DNA of 64,000 bases from Sycobia sp. Sy_11 (lineage: Eukaryota > Arthropoda > Insecta > Hymenoptera > Epichrysomallidae): NCBI GenBank assembly GCA_018907035.1, contig JACCIC010000282.1:312501-376500 (forward strand). The letters run 5' to 3'. Under the pieces are notes generated by a model. It did not search any database. It had not been told where the DNA came from and worked only from the letters and a program-made list of their open reading frames with translations. Positions 37,555 to 50,144 of this stretch are shown piece after piece (position 1 is the stretch's first letter; each line of letters starts with the position of its first letter). A program made the translations under genes and the position numbers.

Positions 37555-37760
37555 ATTACTAAAGTTTCATGCAAAATTCTACAATAAATCGAAAGGTACT
37601 CTTGTTGTTTTTGCAACCGATGCTTAATTTTCAAAATAATATCAAGTTTATAAAAAAACTGATATTTTTCTCGAAAAGGTACAATTTAATAAAAAACCTC
37701 GAGGTTCTCAATTGGACGCTGTTATATTTACTAAAAAATCTTTATTAAATTCAAAGTTAT
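37555..37760 (+). repeat. Dispersed repeat, copy a
   Basis: Contains GATGCTTAATTTTCAAAATA and AACTGATATTTTTCTC in the same order and spacing as the segment at 43590-43790. Divergence is high and the boundaries are uncertain. No coding potential was seen. Confidence 0.55.
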
Positions 37761-38929
37761 TCAGATATTATCTGGTATTATGTAGCCAATACCTCCAAAT
37801 TGCTTAAATTTACAATATTCGCATTTTCTGATTCTCTTTAGCTTTCTTCGGTTCTTTTTGGTAATCTCTCTTATCGCTTACAAAATATGAAATTATCTAT
37901 TATTTACGTCTAAGGTTTTGAATTTTCGAAGAGAGCTGTGGTAAGAGAAGAGAGCAAAAGAGAGCTCAGTGAGAGCCGAGGAGAACTTTTTAGTAACCTG
38001 TCTGTCAATCTTGGCTCTCTCTCTCTCTTTTCATGCCTTTGTGCCTGTCAAAATGCTGATAGATGTCGCGAATATTTATTGGTCAAAATGTGACAGATTG
38101 TGAACTCAATAAAAGGTTCCAATTTTGCAATACCTACTTTTGATATCAGCGTCGAAAATGTCATGTAAAACAATAATATTTTCTCATATTAGTAAAGACG
38201 TCTTCATAATCGCAAAGACGTAGGTAACAGAAGATTTATCATAGGATACTGCAACAACTACTTCATGAATAGAAAAGTCGAACATTTCTACGGGGGTGAG
38301 CATAAACAAGGACAGTCTCACTGTCATTATTTTAGCTAATATATTATATTATAAAGACTGAAAGACCGATAAAAGTATTTACCAATTCGTTTCTAGGTAA
38401 GTAATACATATCTATCAATACTTTGACCAATATAGTTAAAGACAGCTATGATTTATTGAAAAGAAACGTATAAATGTTCGTTTCTGAAAATTGTAACTTT
38501 TTACATTGTTTAAATCTGATTATATTTCTTTCTTCAAAAAATTCTTGTTATACCTTCTCTATTCTTTTCTTTTCCCAATGTTTGCTATATCGTTAAATTT
38601 GAGCCATAATAAAATAAAAACAGTCCTATCCTTGGATTATCATAAGCAAGACCAGAGCTACACCAGCTGTCGCTTAAATACACGCCGGCCGATAGCCAGC
38701 CTGATTTAAATTGAATTTTATAACTTGAATCTAAGAGAAAAAACAAAGAAAAATATTCAGATTTTAAATATAAATTCGGGATGAGTGAGCGAAGGGTTGA
38801 ACAATAAATAAAAAGCCAAGCAATTTCTGGAGCAAATATTGAGCACTTGTTTTGGCGTAAAAACCCTCACGGTTTAGAGGGAAAAGCCGAAACTAGTGTA
38901 TAATTTATTATTTTCTCTGCAGTAAATGA

Positions 38930-39061
38930 TCATTCTAATACTACTACTGATGATAGTTCTAATAATAAAAATGATAATAATAACATTATTATTATTAATA
39001 GCAACAATAATAATAATCATAACAATAATAATAACAATAGTAGAAATAATAACAATAATAT
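38930..39061. repeat. Imperfect AAT/AAC trinucleotide array
   Basis: Runs of AATAATAAC-type units on the plus strand, with substitutions. Confidence 0.85.
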
Positions 39062-39235
39062 CGATGTTCTACTAGGCAGTACACACGATACAATTCGCAT
39101 GCGCTAGCACGCACTCACATAAACAACACACTCACGGCGCATACACATACATATACGTGATATGATTTTCAGGCACGCGAAACAAATTTATGCGTTCGTA
39201 CAATGCGATTTTTAGACGCGTGCGTTGCAATTTAC

Positions 39236-39600
39236 CTGGGGGAACGATACTCGTGAGGTTGTTGGTCGGGGCCTGGCGGCCGCACAAATCACTGCAACCT
39301 CTTTTCCGCAAAGACGCACCATACGTGGACGATGGGTACGGGGAGAGTCCAAGTCCAAAACGATACACAGCAGAACTCAATGTTCTGTGAAGCCGCACAC
39401 TGTCGTACTTGACAGTTTTTTACAAGCCGTTGCGGACTCTCGCCCGACAATTCGGTACGTCGACAACTCGGCCGTGAACTGGTTCCTAAACAACGGCAAA
39501 TGAATTCGAGGTATTCTCGATCGCACACAGATACTGCATCAATAAACGACGCAATTCGACAGCACAACAACGGCGACGAATAACACACAGTTGCTTAATA
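39236..39600 (-). promoter_or_regulatory. Possible minus-strand first exon or promoter island
   Basis: A CpG-rich island in AT-rich intron. On the minus strand it ends at a consensus donor (CCCCCAG then GTAAATT at 39235). Its composition and position, in the same orientation as the Sidestep-like gene and upstream of the exon at 28687-28843, would suit an alternative non-coding first exon. The longest ATG frame crossing the donor would not be in phase with exon 28687-28843. No TATA box was seen. This is inference only. Confidence 0.3.
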
Positions 39601-41684
39601 CAAAATGGCGACGACGCAAATTACAACTGAACGACGCAGTTACAATAGTTATACAAGCAACCAGATGCGGACGGGATTTTTCGCTCGTTAATAGTTATTG
39701 CTCTGTTTGTTTTATATTATCGAAACACGGTCAGTCGCCAGTCTACTGCTGCATTCTAGACATGAGTCAACTTTTAAAAAACCGACATACTGAGACAAGG
39801 GTGAAGATGGAAAGGGGAAGAAGTATAAAAAATTTTCAAGATTGCCTGGTGGAAAAAACGAGGCCGCTGCGTATAGATTATCCTGTTCTCGGAAGATAAA
39901 TGAAGAATAATTGGACTGCGCATAAAGACTATAATTACATCATACGCTAATTAAATTCTACGGAAAAGGAATAGAAAGAGATTCAAATGGAATAAAAGAG
40001 AGAATATGAGAAAATGGTAGGGGGAGAGGAAGCAGAGATCGATATGTGTATATTTATTCGTATAATAGTATTATGTATGTGTGTGTGTGTGCGTGCACTT
40101 GTGTGTGTGTGTGTTATTTGTCATATATATTCTCTTGAATCTATTTTTCTGAATATATATATAATTCTAATTTAATTATTATTTGTTACTTATAATTTTT
40201 GGTGGGATGATTACAAATATCATAACAGCTTTAAACAGACATTCAATACTTATACCAAAAACACGAGAAGTCCATAGAAATCATAATTTTACAAAATTTA
40301 TCTAAGAAAATAAGAAAAATTTAAAAAAACTTTAAAGCCAAATTTGCACAGCTCATTAAAATATATATTGTTTTCTATAAAGTTTTTTAATCCAAACAAT
40401 ATTTGTGGAGAAAAGTTCAACAATTTCTTTTCGGGGTCTCCCGAACATTTCCCCGCATATACTCAATACATATAGATTCGAATACAATTTTCTCAAGAAA
40501 TGTTGCTTATAGAGAATAAATGCATCTAATAAAAAATATGTATGTGAATGAGATTTACAAATTTTGTTTGAAATATTTTGTAGAAATTTTACAATTTCTC
40601 GAGATGTGTTCAAAGTATATGTTTTTATGGTTTTTGCCATAAAATTTCAATTTCCGCCAAACGCCACTGTTTTTGTAACCAAAAACACGAGAATCGACAA
40701 ATTGCATATGTAATTCACTATCTATATCTATATATATTTTAGATTGCATTCTGTTATTAATGTTGTTGTATTTAAGACTATGTCCGTAAAATCACCTTGT
40801 AAGAAAAAAAATTAATTCAAAGTGTCGTTTGTGAGAAACACGTACTTAGTTATCTTCCATCTATCAAATACTTGAAATTAAAAAACGTATTTTTGATAGT
40901 TCATTTGCATTAAGTATATATTTATATATTTTGAATGTATAGCTTTATGTCTTTTTTTACTTCTTATTTAAAATACGAAAATATTTGATGTATTATATTT
41001 TATTTTATATTGTACAGTGATTGAACTAAAATAATCAAATTGCAAAAAAATTCAAGTTCGCGTTAAAAAGAAATTAATTAACGTGAAAGAATCTTAATGC
41101 GCATTGTCCATATTTCATCTATGTTTAAGAATTCAATAGATATAGAAAAAGTTTCTAACTGTAAACTATAATCTTTTTGCAAAAGTTATCTGATTATTTT
41201 TTATACTTTTTGAGTACTATACATAATCATATTTGACATATAATCATATTATATGCAGAGGAGAAAGAGAGAGAGAGAGAGAGGCAGAGATTTTCCTACA
41301 TAGAAAAAAATAAAATGTTCAAAAGATAAAGAATATGGTGAAAGTGTCAATTTTATCTGAAGAACAAAAAATCTAATATTGACAAAAGTCACGCCTTCTC
41401 TAGTATACAAAGCTCAAAGATAGATATGAACATTGAGAGAAGCTGGCCTGGAATTAATACTCGTCGGTTACGCTAATTAATTTAAGTTGATCTGTTAAAC
41501 AAAATGCAAATATGAACTGACTATTAAGAGCGTTAATTGTAGATGCGCACGGTACTACTTTACCTTAAATAATACTACGCATGTGATCTGCGGAGTCGAC
41601 GAAAAAATCGGTTGATTATCCTCACCAAATTATAATATGCCGCTTATAATGTAAGCACGAAAAATTTATTGATTAAAAGTATAT

Positions 41685-41766
41685 TACGACCCTGGCCAGA
41701 TACTTGAACATCCTGGAGGAATTTCCACGCACTTCAGGGCATTCCGCTTTCTGACCCAGGGTCGTA
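41685..41766. repeat. 82-bp element with short inverted ends
   Basis: TACGACCCTGG at the left is perfectly inverted as CCAGGGTCGTA at the right, 82 bp end to end, with TA at both outer edges. It could be a tiny MITE remnant or a chance palindrome. Confidence 0.4.
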
Positions 41767-42180
41767 TAGAGTTTTTCTTGGTCCTCAGCTGAAAATACAT
41801 CTGAATGAATAATTAATTCAATTTATTCGCCTGGAAATCTTTTTAATTGTGTTGATATATCATTCATATAATATTTGCGCACAACTATCGAAAATTGATG
41901 CCCACCCAACATTTGCAGAACAAAGGCAAAGCCCATATTATGCTGATCCAGACGGGCATAAGAAACAAAGATATATATTAAAAAATAAATGAACAAAACG
42001 TAGTTACTTAAAAATATTAAATAACAAATATAGGTTGAGCAAAAAAATATAAAATTTAAAGTGTACAACAATAGAATCTGAAAATTATGAATGGTATGAC
42101 CCTCATCATATAAAAGATTTTTGAAAAATTTAATCAATATCATCAGTAGGAATAGAAAGAAAAATATTTTATTTTTGTTA

Positions 42181-42376
42181 CACCATATGATCAAATGTAC
42201 CCGGACTGGTGCATTTAAACTCTGTGCGTAAACTGAATCGGTAAATTTTTTTTTCCTGTATTAGTACAACCTTTCTTGACATCCATGTGAAATTTGAGCG
42301 GCATATCTCCATTAGTGTGTATTTGTCAGTTCTTTTTTTACGACGCAAAAAGTTTGTCTGGCAATATTGACTATGG
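42181..42376 (+). repeat. Long terminal inverted repeat, left
   Basis: Pairs with 42915-43109. Shared blocks include GTGCATTTAAACTCTGTGCG and TTTGAGCGGCATATCT. Confidence 0.88.
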
Positions 42377-42428
42377 AAAAAAAGTTGATCAACGAGTTTG
42401 CTAGACATTTTGTGTTTCCAATGGAATT

Positions 42429-42920
42429 ATGGCTACGGAATCGTTGAAAATGTTGCAGAAGTGTTTTGGGGAGTCTACCTTATCGCTAGTGCAAGTATTT
42501 GATTGGCACAAAGCATTCAGTGAAGGTCTTAAAGTTGTTGAAAACTTGCCTCATGTAAGTCGCCCAACCACCGAAAATCAAAGTGATGCTCATCGTTTTT
42601 TCGATTACCATGGGGTGCTTGATCATGAATTCGTTCCAGGAGGTCAAACGGTCAATAAGGAGTACTACTTGGCCATTTTGAGGCATCTACGTAAAGCAAT
42701 TCGTCGAAAACGACCAGATATGTGGGTAGACAATTCATGGTTTTTTCACCACGATAATGCGCCGGCACATTCCAGCATGATTGTGTCTGATTTTTTGGCC
42801 AAACACGAAATGAAAATTATCGCTCAGCCACCGTATTCGCCAGATTTGGCTCCATGTGACTCTTTATTCTTTCCGAAACTCAAAAATCCGCTTCGGGGAA
42901 TGCACCATGAATGTCCATAG
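42429..42920 (+). pseudogene. Internally deleted mariner transposase (163 codons)
   Basis: Open from ATG to stop but only about half the usual mariner length of roughly 340 residues. The N-terminal helix-turn-helix start (MATESLKMLQKCFGES, then FDWHKAFSEG) runs to VENLPHVSRPTTE and then jumps to FDYHGVLDHEFVPGGQTV, so the linker and the first catalytic Asp (the DETW region) are missing. The second and third Asp are present 34 residues apart (HHDNAPAH and APCDSLFF). It may still bind ends but cannot cut DNA. The sequence type (GQTVNKEYY, RRKRPDMW) differs from the mariner copies at 10.7 and 33.2 kb, so it is another subfamily. Confidence 0.9.
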
Positions 42921-43109
42921 TCAATATCGTCAGACAAACTTTTTGCGTCGTAAATAAACAGCTGACAAACGCACACTAATACAGATATGCCGCTCAAATT
43001 TCACACGGACATCAAGAAAGGCTGTACCAATATAGGAAAAAAAATTACCAATTCAGTTTACGCACAGAGTTTAAATGCACGAATCCGGGTCAAACTTGAT
43101 CATATGGTC
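42915..43109 (-). repeat. Long terminal inverted repeat, right
   Basis: Reverse complement of the left repeat, with scattered substitutions. The transposase stop codon falls within its first bases. Confidence 0.88.
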
Positions 43110-43466
43110 TATTGCAAAAATATTGAATAATTTTTATTACTGAGATACACTAACTATTGATACGGTATTGTTACGCTCTTAAACATTTCTAATATAAATT
43201 GTATTCGTCTTCGTAGCTGTTATTCTTTATTTTACATCCAGGATGCACTCAAAAAATTGAACCGTATCTACTGATAGATAGAATCATGATATAATGCGCA
43301 CATTATTGCTTGCAAATTAGATTAGGTTATGTGTACAGATATTTCACGGTACATACGATATTTTAGGGTTATTTGATTGTCATTTGATCGATAGTCGAAG
43401 TTAGCCATAAAAGCAAGAGACTTATAAAGAGAACAAGAGAACCAGTTTTAAAACAAAAGAGAGCCC

Positions 43467-43505
<39 letters not shown>
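43467..43505. repeat. (AG)n microsatellite
   Basis: AG run in an AG-rich stretch. Confidence 0.9.
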
Positions 43506-43507
<2 letters not shown>

Positions 43508-43589
43508 TAAGAGGACCAATGGGAGGCAAAAAGTATCTATGAGAGTCAAAGAGAACACGTCTGAACTTACGAGCAAAATCAACTTTTTA

Positions 43590-43790
43590 ATTTTGGAAAT
43601 CATTCTTATGAAAAATATCATTATAAACTAAAAGTTACTGTTGATATTTTTTCATCAGATGCTTAAATTCCAAGATAATATCGAGTATATAAAACAACTG
43701 ATATTTTTATAAAAATGTCAATTTTAATCAAAATTTCTGTGGTGCTAAGTTGTATGCCATTAAATTTATTAAAAAATATGTATTTTGGTT
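43590..43790 (+). repeat. Dispersed repeat, copy b
   Basis: Homologue of 37555-37760 (GATGCTTAAATTCCAAGATA, AACTGATATTTTTATA). GAGAG-rich sequence precedes each: at 37930-37985 for copy a and at 43430-43520 for copy b. Confidence 0.55.
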
Positions 43791-43941
43791 TTTGAGAACT
43801 TGGTTTTTAATCGAAGGAAGTAGCCCCTCATATAAATGTCTCAATTTCTGACCCGAAATCAAGCCAAAAAATTCGTACTTTTGGATGCGGGAGCCAGAAA
43901 AATAAGATTCAATACAAAACATAGCGTATGTTACTCCAAAG

Positions 43942-43946
<5 letters not shown>

Positions 43947-43984
<38 letters not shown>
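43947..43984. repeat. (TA)n microsatellite
   Basis: TA run. CCAAAGATAATAT occurs on both sides of it, suggesting expansion inside a small duplication. Confidence 0.9.
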
Positions 43985-43986
<2 letters not shown>

Positions 43987-45208
43987 AAAGATAATATAGA
44001 ATATATATCTCAAATTTCAGAGAAATTCATTCAGGAATTTTTTGTTTAATGCGCATAAATGAAAACACGTTTTGTTTTTATAAATTAGAATGAGTATGGT
44101 GACGATGATATATACAGGGAAAGAGAAAGAGAGAGAGAGAATATTTTCTGTTTCAGACAAATTTTTCGAAATTGTGTTTTGATTGAAACGGGCCCAAATA
44201 ATGGACTTGAATTCGGTACAATATCTTAGGTGTTTTCGATAGATAATGACCTGGGACAGTTTGACATTACGCATTTATCTAGTATAATATGGATATTTTA
44301 ATATCTATTATCTTGTCAAAATGTTCATTTGGAAGAATTAAATTATGAAATTTAAAATTAGTTTTCAATCGTACGAATACTTTAATTAATTAAATAATGA
44401 AGTGAGATGTTAATTACTATGTTTGTGCTTGTATTATGACCAATAATCTTCATTTAAAGTTTTACAAATAAAAACTTTTAGCTAAGGAAGTTAGAGTTTG
44501 AAAAAAATATTATAATTGTTTTAAAGCATAAGAAATGTTTTCAAAGTTTGAAAAAATTTTGATATTTGACTCTATCTTGACTGAACCCGGTTATATAAAT
44601 GATTTAAAATTTATAATTATGATATTATTTACTTATTAGTTACGTCAATATTCAACATTAAAATGATAATAATTTTCTATCGATTCATATAAAGATTTTT
44701 TATTTTATGTAATACTAGTTTCGTTAAAAATAAAAAGAATTTTACGTCAAAGTAAATTTTTATGCTATCATAAAATGCATGCATTCGTATAATAAATCGA
44801 CTTAACGTATTCGCTACACTTAAATCTTTTGAAGTTTCAATTAGAATAAAATTATTTCGAGTGATAATGAAGTTTTTGAACAATGTCACTTCGATTAACA
44901 AGATATATCGAGAAACACCAACAGATATTTTATAAAAATCTTCAAATGTACATGTTTGAGTGTAATACATTTCTAATGTCATTTTTTGATAGTAAGGGCA
45001 ATTTCATTCATTTCATTATTGAAGCAGCACCGGATGCTTTTCATCCTTATTACAGGGATCCAAAGAAAAATATATTATGCGTAGGGTGGAAGCATGCATG
45101 CATACGAAAATAGGACGAAACATTCTCTAATGAATTTGGTTGCTAAAGTAGCACGTGCAGAAATAGAGAACTGAGCATAGAAAAGAAAAGGAGATTGTGA
45201 AGAAGAGA

Positions 45209-45223
45209 GAAAGAGAGAGAGAC

Positions 45224-45273
<50 letters not shown>

Positions 45274-45275
45274 TA
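45209..45275. repeat. (AG)n microsatellite
   Basis: AG run with GATAG interruptions. Confidence 0.9.
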
Positions 45276-46680
45276 GAGGAAGCGAGGAGCAGAGAGGTGC
45301 GAGTACGTGGAAAGCAGAAGAGAACGCGCTTGAATAGAAGTGGATGGATGCGCAGGATAATCAGGATGGTAATGCGGTAGAAGTGCTCTACGTGATCTCA
45401 CAGTTACAGGATCTGCTTATGTTAATATCTGTCCTCACTTTACCTAGACCCCGACGATTGCTACACCGAACCTCCTTTCTTCTCTTCCTTCGCGTTCCAC
45501 TTTAACGAGAGAAGCAGCAAAGCGCATCGGAAGACAAAGGTCGTGACGAGGATCGGGCGGGGGGACTAACTGCATAGATACCTGCTGCACGTATTTTAGC
45601 TCTACCTCATACTCTCACTTTCTTGATTATATTTTATCATTGTACACTTAAAAACGAAAGAAAATAGCGCTTGTTCAGAATCTAAAGACGATATGCAAAA
45701 TCCACGTGCACAAATGCACATCCATGCACAGAAACTAGGGAATCGAGCAGCAAATAATTCTTCTTATAAAAGGCTAGGTATTGTGATTAATGCGCTCGCG
45801 AGGGATGAAATTTTGTGGAATGGCCAATGCGCACTGACAAAACAGCCGGCTCCTGAAATTAATACGACTTTTCAATCTATTGCCTGCGATCTTGATTAAT
45901 TTTATTTTTGCGCAATGGGCTAGCGCATATATTTGTATTTTTGATACAGGATGGCGATATGAGAACGTGATTTTAGGGGAATACGGTTAGGAGAGAATGC
46001 TAGAACGATTTATTTTTAATTTCATTTGCTCGTCGCCGTGTATAACCCGTTGCCCTGCGAGTTAGCTTCCGAGTGTGCGCTCCAGCGTAATTTTGCAGGT
46101 AATCGATAGTTCGTCGAGTCGGCTTCTCTGGTTTCTTCTCTCTCTCCGTCACTCTGTGCAAATGTTTGACTTTTCTGTTGTTATTTAAGGGAACAGGAGG
46201 GGCACAAAACTTTTTATTAAGTTTTTCTTACAAGAGAAATGAGTTCAAACCCGCTAAAGCGAGATTTATCGGAGCGTTCATATAGAAACATACCACATTG
46301 TACGCAAAAAATGTGAATCTTTCGACCTTCATCTCTAATAGATCTATTCATTTTTTTTAATCAAATCATTATACAAAAATTAAAGAATTTTTTTCAAATA
46401 AACCTATCCATTATTAAGGTATTTATATCTTAAATCAAAAATAGTTCTTTGTTACAAATAAATATTTAATCAGAAATGTGCAATGAAACCTTCATTTTAA
46501 TACGTAAAATTATTTTCGAATGAATAATATTATTCCTGTCAAGGTAAGTGTTGATGGTAAAGATATTGCAAAGATAAAGCTATTGCATTCGTATGATTAG
46601 ATAGAGATAAATACTTAGAGAGATCGATAGATAGATAGATATAGATAAATACGTAGATAGATAGGTAAATAGGCAAATAA

Positions 46681-46681
46681 G

Positions 46682-46711
<30 letters not shown>
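46681..46711. repeat. GATA-rich and (AG)n array
   Basis: AG run preceded by GATA units from about 46620. Confidence 0.88.
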
Positions 46712-46713
<2 letters not shown>

Positions 46714-48340
46714 TTAATTTAGGCATATCAATTTTATAGAAATTTATAAAATGTTTCAAATAGATAATTTTATAAAAATATATGAATAAAACATAAAATA
46801 AACAGGAAGAAAGAAAGAGATCAGTGATGGAATTTGAAAAGTTATAAGTTTAGTTTGGCTTGCGAAGCCCGTAAAGAAAAATTTATGATGGAATTTTTTT
46901 TGGATAGGGAGTAGGATTATATGATCTCATATAATTGACGACAAGTCATAATAATCGACAAGTCCTGTCGACAAGCTGAGCATGTGTAGTCGACCTGGTG
47001 CAATACTGATTTTAATCTTACATGTGAATAAATTTGACACCATTTCGGTATTGACTGTACGTATACTATAATAGTACGGACGTTCATACCATAACCATAT
47101 AGATTATAAAACTACTTGCGTCAAGAATATCAATTTTTTATATTGACAATACCAATTTTCAATACCAATTTATCTAGAATGTAGAGATTGCTGTGAAATA
47201 AAAATACAAATGGAATAATTGAATCTGCCGAAAATACTGTAATTGTATCTTTATAATAATGACACAAGTACATCTAGACAAGTCAGCAGTCTTCTTATTG
47301 AAGAAAGGAAATTGGAAAGTTCTCACAAGCACAGCGGATCACGTACTTTCCTGTAATATGCGTGGATATCATATCTGCGCATTACCTATGTATTGTATAC
47401 GGAAATACGTAGTATCCATAGAAAGAATATAGAGTATAAGCGAAATCCGAAAGTTAGATAGATCGACATACATAGAGAGAAAGAGAGAATGAGAGAATGA
47501 GAGACAGAAAGAGAGAAGAGGTCAGGGGCAAAGAAGTCCATAATATTTAAGGCTCAGAAGATATGCTTCCATTTCTCAAGGATTTTTCATGTTACTCGCG
47601 TTCACTTCATCGGCTAAACGCGGCACGTAACCTTATCTTGCGCGTTTCGTTTTCTGGAACGCGTGCGCACATGCGAAGCGGAAGTGTATGCTGAGCAACG
47701 AAGTGTGGAAGGATGGAAGAGCTGAGAAGTGGAATATAGATCGTCAGGATGAAAACTCCAAATGTTCGAAAAACGGAGCCAAAAAAATAACGATGGGTAA
47801 AGGTTGCCAGCCTGATCAGCATTTGGCCAAGTTTACTTCGGACTCCTGTCCTCCTCTTGAATTCCTTTTTCTCGACGTGGTGACCGTTTCCAGGGTAACT
47901 GAGAATGAGGGTGGATGATTTGTGAAATAGCATTTTCCTTTTCAGTATCTATGGAAGCAGCTTAAATGCAAATAATTATTTCGTTAAAGAAAATAAGTTT
48001 GCGTTTGGTTACGCCGTGAACTGACTGAAAGGAGGGTGTCAGAAATGCCATATATCTGTTCGTCTACTGTATTTTGAACGTGAAACTTTTATAAAGGAAG
48101 AAGATTAATCGATATTATAGATGGGATGCATCGTGCAAATATAATTTTATATATTTATCTGGAATGTTGGCTGAGTATCCATAGTCTATCCTATTTGTAT
48201 CTTAGCGATTATGTGTTTCAACAACTTAACACATTTGCGTAAAATTTATTGCGATTGATATTATTGCATTATTTTGAAGCTTATCTTAATTGTGCTTATG
48301 TCGACTGTATTTAGATAAATTAATAAAATTAATAAATACT

Positions 48341-48541
48341 CATTCACAAAATATCTGAAAAAATAGCATGGCATGAGCAAATCGATATGAAAACATCTTC
48401 AGTAACTACTCTGATAGTGATTCGACGATTTTTTAAAACAATATCATTCACTGCTTTAACGTTTTCATCCATCGTTGACGTGCTAGGACGTCTAGGGTGA
48501 GATTCAACTTCGACATCCTCTCGACCTTCCTGGACTACCAC
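48341..48541 (-). pseudogene. Mariner transposase N-terminal fragment
   Basis: Minus-strand reading EGREDVEVESHPRRPSTS then ENVKAVNDIVLKNRRITIR and VVTEDVFISICSCHAIFSDIL is the second helix-turn-helix region of a mariner transposase (GREDVE...GRPST, NRRITIREVAED). It ends in a stop at the lower coordinate and has no catalytic part or TIRs nearby. The wording fits the subfamily of the 42.2-kb element, but it is not a piece of that copy. Confidence 0.78.
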
Positions 48542-48820
48542 TTATACACATTCCTTTAATCAAAGTAATTTGGTAAAAGAAAACTGCCGAGCACACGAAA
48601 CACTTATATAATATAAACACTTATATAAGTATAATGCTCGATAATGCTGAATATATGCTCGGTATACCTATATCAATACAAAATAAAAAAAAATCGATAA
48701 CCGATTGCTGGGATACCGACATCACCATGCATGTCAAACACCGATGCTCATTTTTTTAGCTCATATTGATTATAAATCAAATGATTTCAGTAGGCTAACT
48801 TGACAGAGAGATAGAGAGCA

Positions 48821-48825
<5 letters not shown>

Positions 48826-48882
<57 letters not shown>
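48826..48882. repeat. (AG)n microsatellite
   Basis: AG run of about 57 bp. Confidence 0.93.
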
Positions 48883-48885
<3 letters not shown>

Positions 48886-50144
48886 GTGGCAGGCCCAGCC
48901 GCCTTTACATAGTTTAGATCTGTGTTATTGTACGCAGCGGTAAAACAGATAAGATTGAGAAGAATAATGTTGTTTTATATTTGAGCATTCAACAAAAATT
49001 TTTCGATATTAAGTAGAATTTTACCTGTTTTATACCAAGAAAATTGTTTTTTAAATTAAGAAAATATTCGCTAGATTTAAGATGATGTGGTTTGATTTAT
49101 GTGGACTCTTTTTGCATCAAGTAAATAACTCCTTCTTTTATGAAGATGCTTTCTCAATTTAAGAAAATAATTAACTTGGTATAAAACCAGAAAATATTTA
49201 TTTAATAACAAACTTTTTTTTAGTGTATAAAAAGTAATATGGGTAGATGTCAGTACTTCCATGTTATTAGTATTACATATGAATTTATTTACTATTAATA
49301 TTATTGATTCTATAAAATAATTATTATTCATTTATTTTTTATTAATATAATGAATTTTAAATAAGAATCAAATAGATATGAAGTGAAACTTAAAAGTTTG
49401 CAATTAAATTCGCATTTTTATGAGTGTTCTAAATGATACCGAATCGTTTCCGCGCCATCACATATGATTTATGTTTGCTTTATTTATAACTGGCGTGAAA
49501 TATTATTAATATTCTGCAGTGAAATACGGAATTATCCATTAAGAATATTCCGTGGCACGTATTACGCTTTTATATATTAGTTCACACCGCTTTCCCTCAC
49601 TCCATAATGGCAATGAGATTCAATTATTTTAATTTCCAAATTTCAAAATCATCCAAGTATTCGATACATGCAGTAAATCTTTACAAAGTGTATTTGAAAT
49701 TAAACATATGGAAAACTAGAAATTGCAAACGAATGTAATGACCGATTCATTGCAAAATCACATTTCTCGTGGGCGAACGAATTTTTGCTACGCTTCTATT
49801 GCTCCATTGTGGCTGTTTGCATATTTACTCCTCAGTATATGCGTTTACCAATGCATAGTAGTATCCAATTACATGCAATATTAATGCATGCATAATATTG
49901 AATATTCTTGAAGGAGCTCACGTACTATTGAGATTTTCAGAGTCTTTATAATGCTGACGGAATTTTTATAATATCGTTTTTCAATAGCTGTAAAAGAGAT
50001 TAGTTATAAGAGTTATAATTAGACATGATCGCCGCTAATTAATTTCTTTGCTGGACATCGATGTAATTATCGTTCATTGATCATTTCTGGCTTCATTAAA
50101 ATTGGCATTTGCGTTGATATAATTATTTAAGAGAAAAAGTAAAC

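Larger units (their letters stand above)
42181..43109 (+). mobile_element. Mariner deletion derivative with ~195-bp inverted repeats
   Basis: A 929-bp element flanked by TA (42179-42180 and 43110-43111). The outermost bases are ACCATATGATCAA preceded by one mismatched base. The inverted repeats extend from the ends to about 42376 and from about 42915, roughly 195 bp each with only scattered differences. This is far longer than the roughly 30-bp TIRs of typical mariners, including the two other TIR-bearing mariners in this window. The centre carries a shortened mariner transposase. Confidence 0.88.

Noticed and set aside
40240..40700. ACCAAAAACACGAGAA direct repeat, 423 bp apart
   Set aside because: Only 16 bases shared and the flanks do not continue the match, so it could not be supported as element ends.
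48900..50140. Further host exons of the Sidestep-like gene
   Set aside because: No phase-compatible splice-bounded segment encoding Ig or FN3 motifs was seen on the minus strand.
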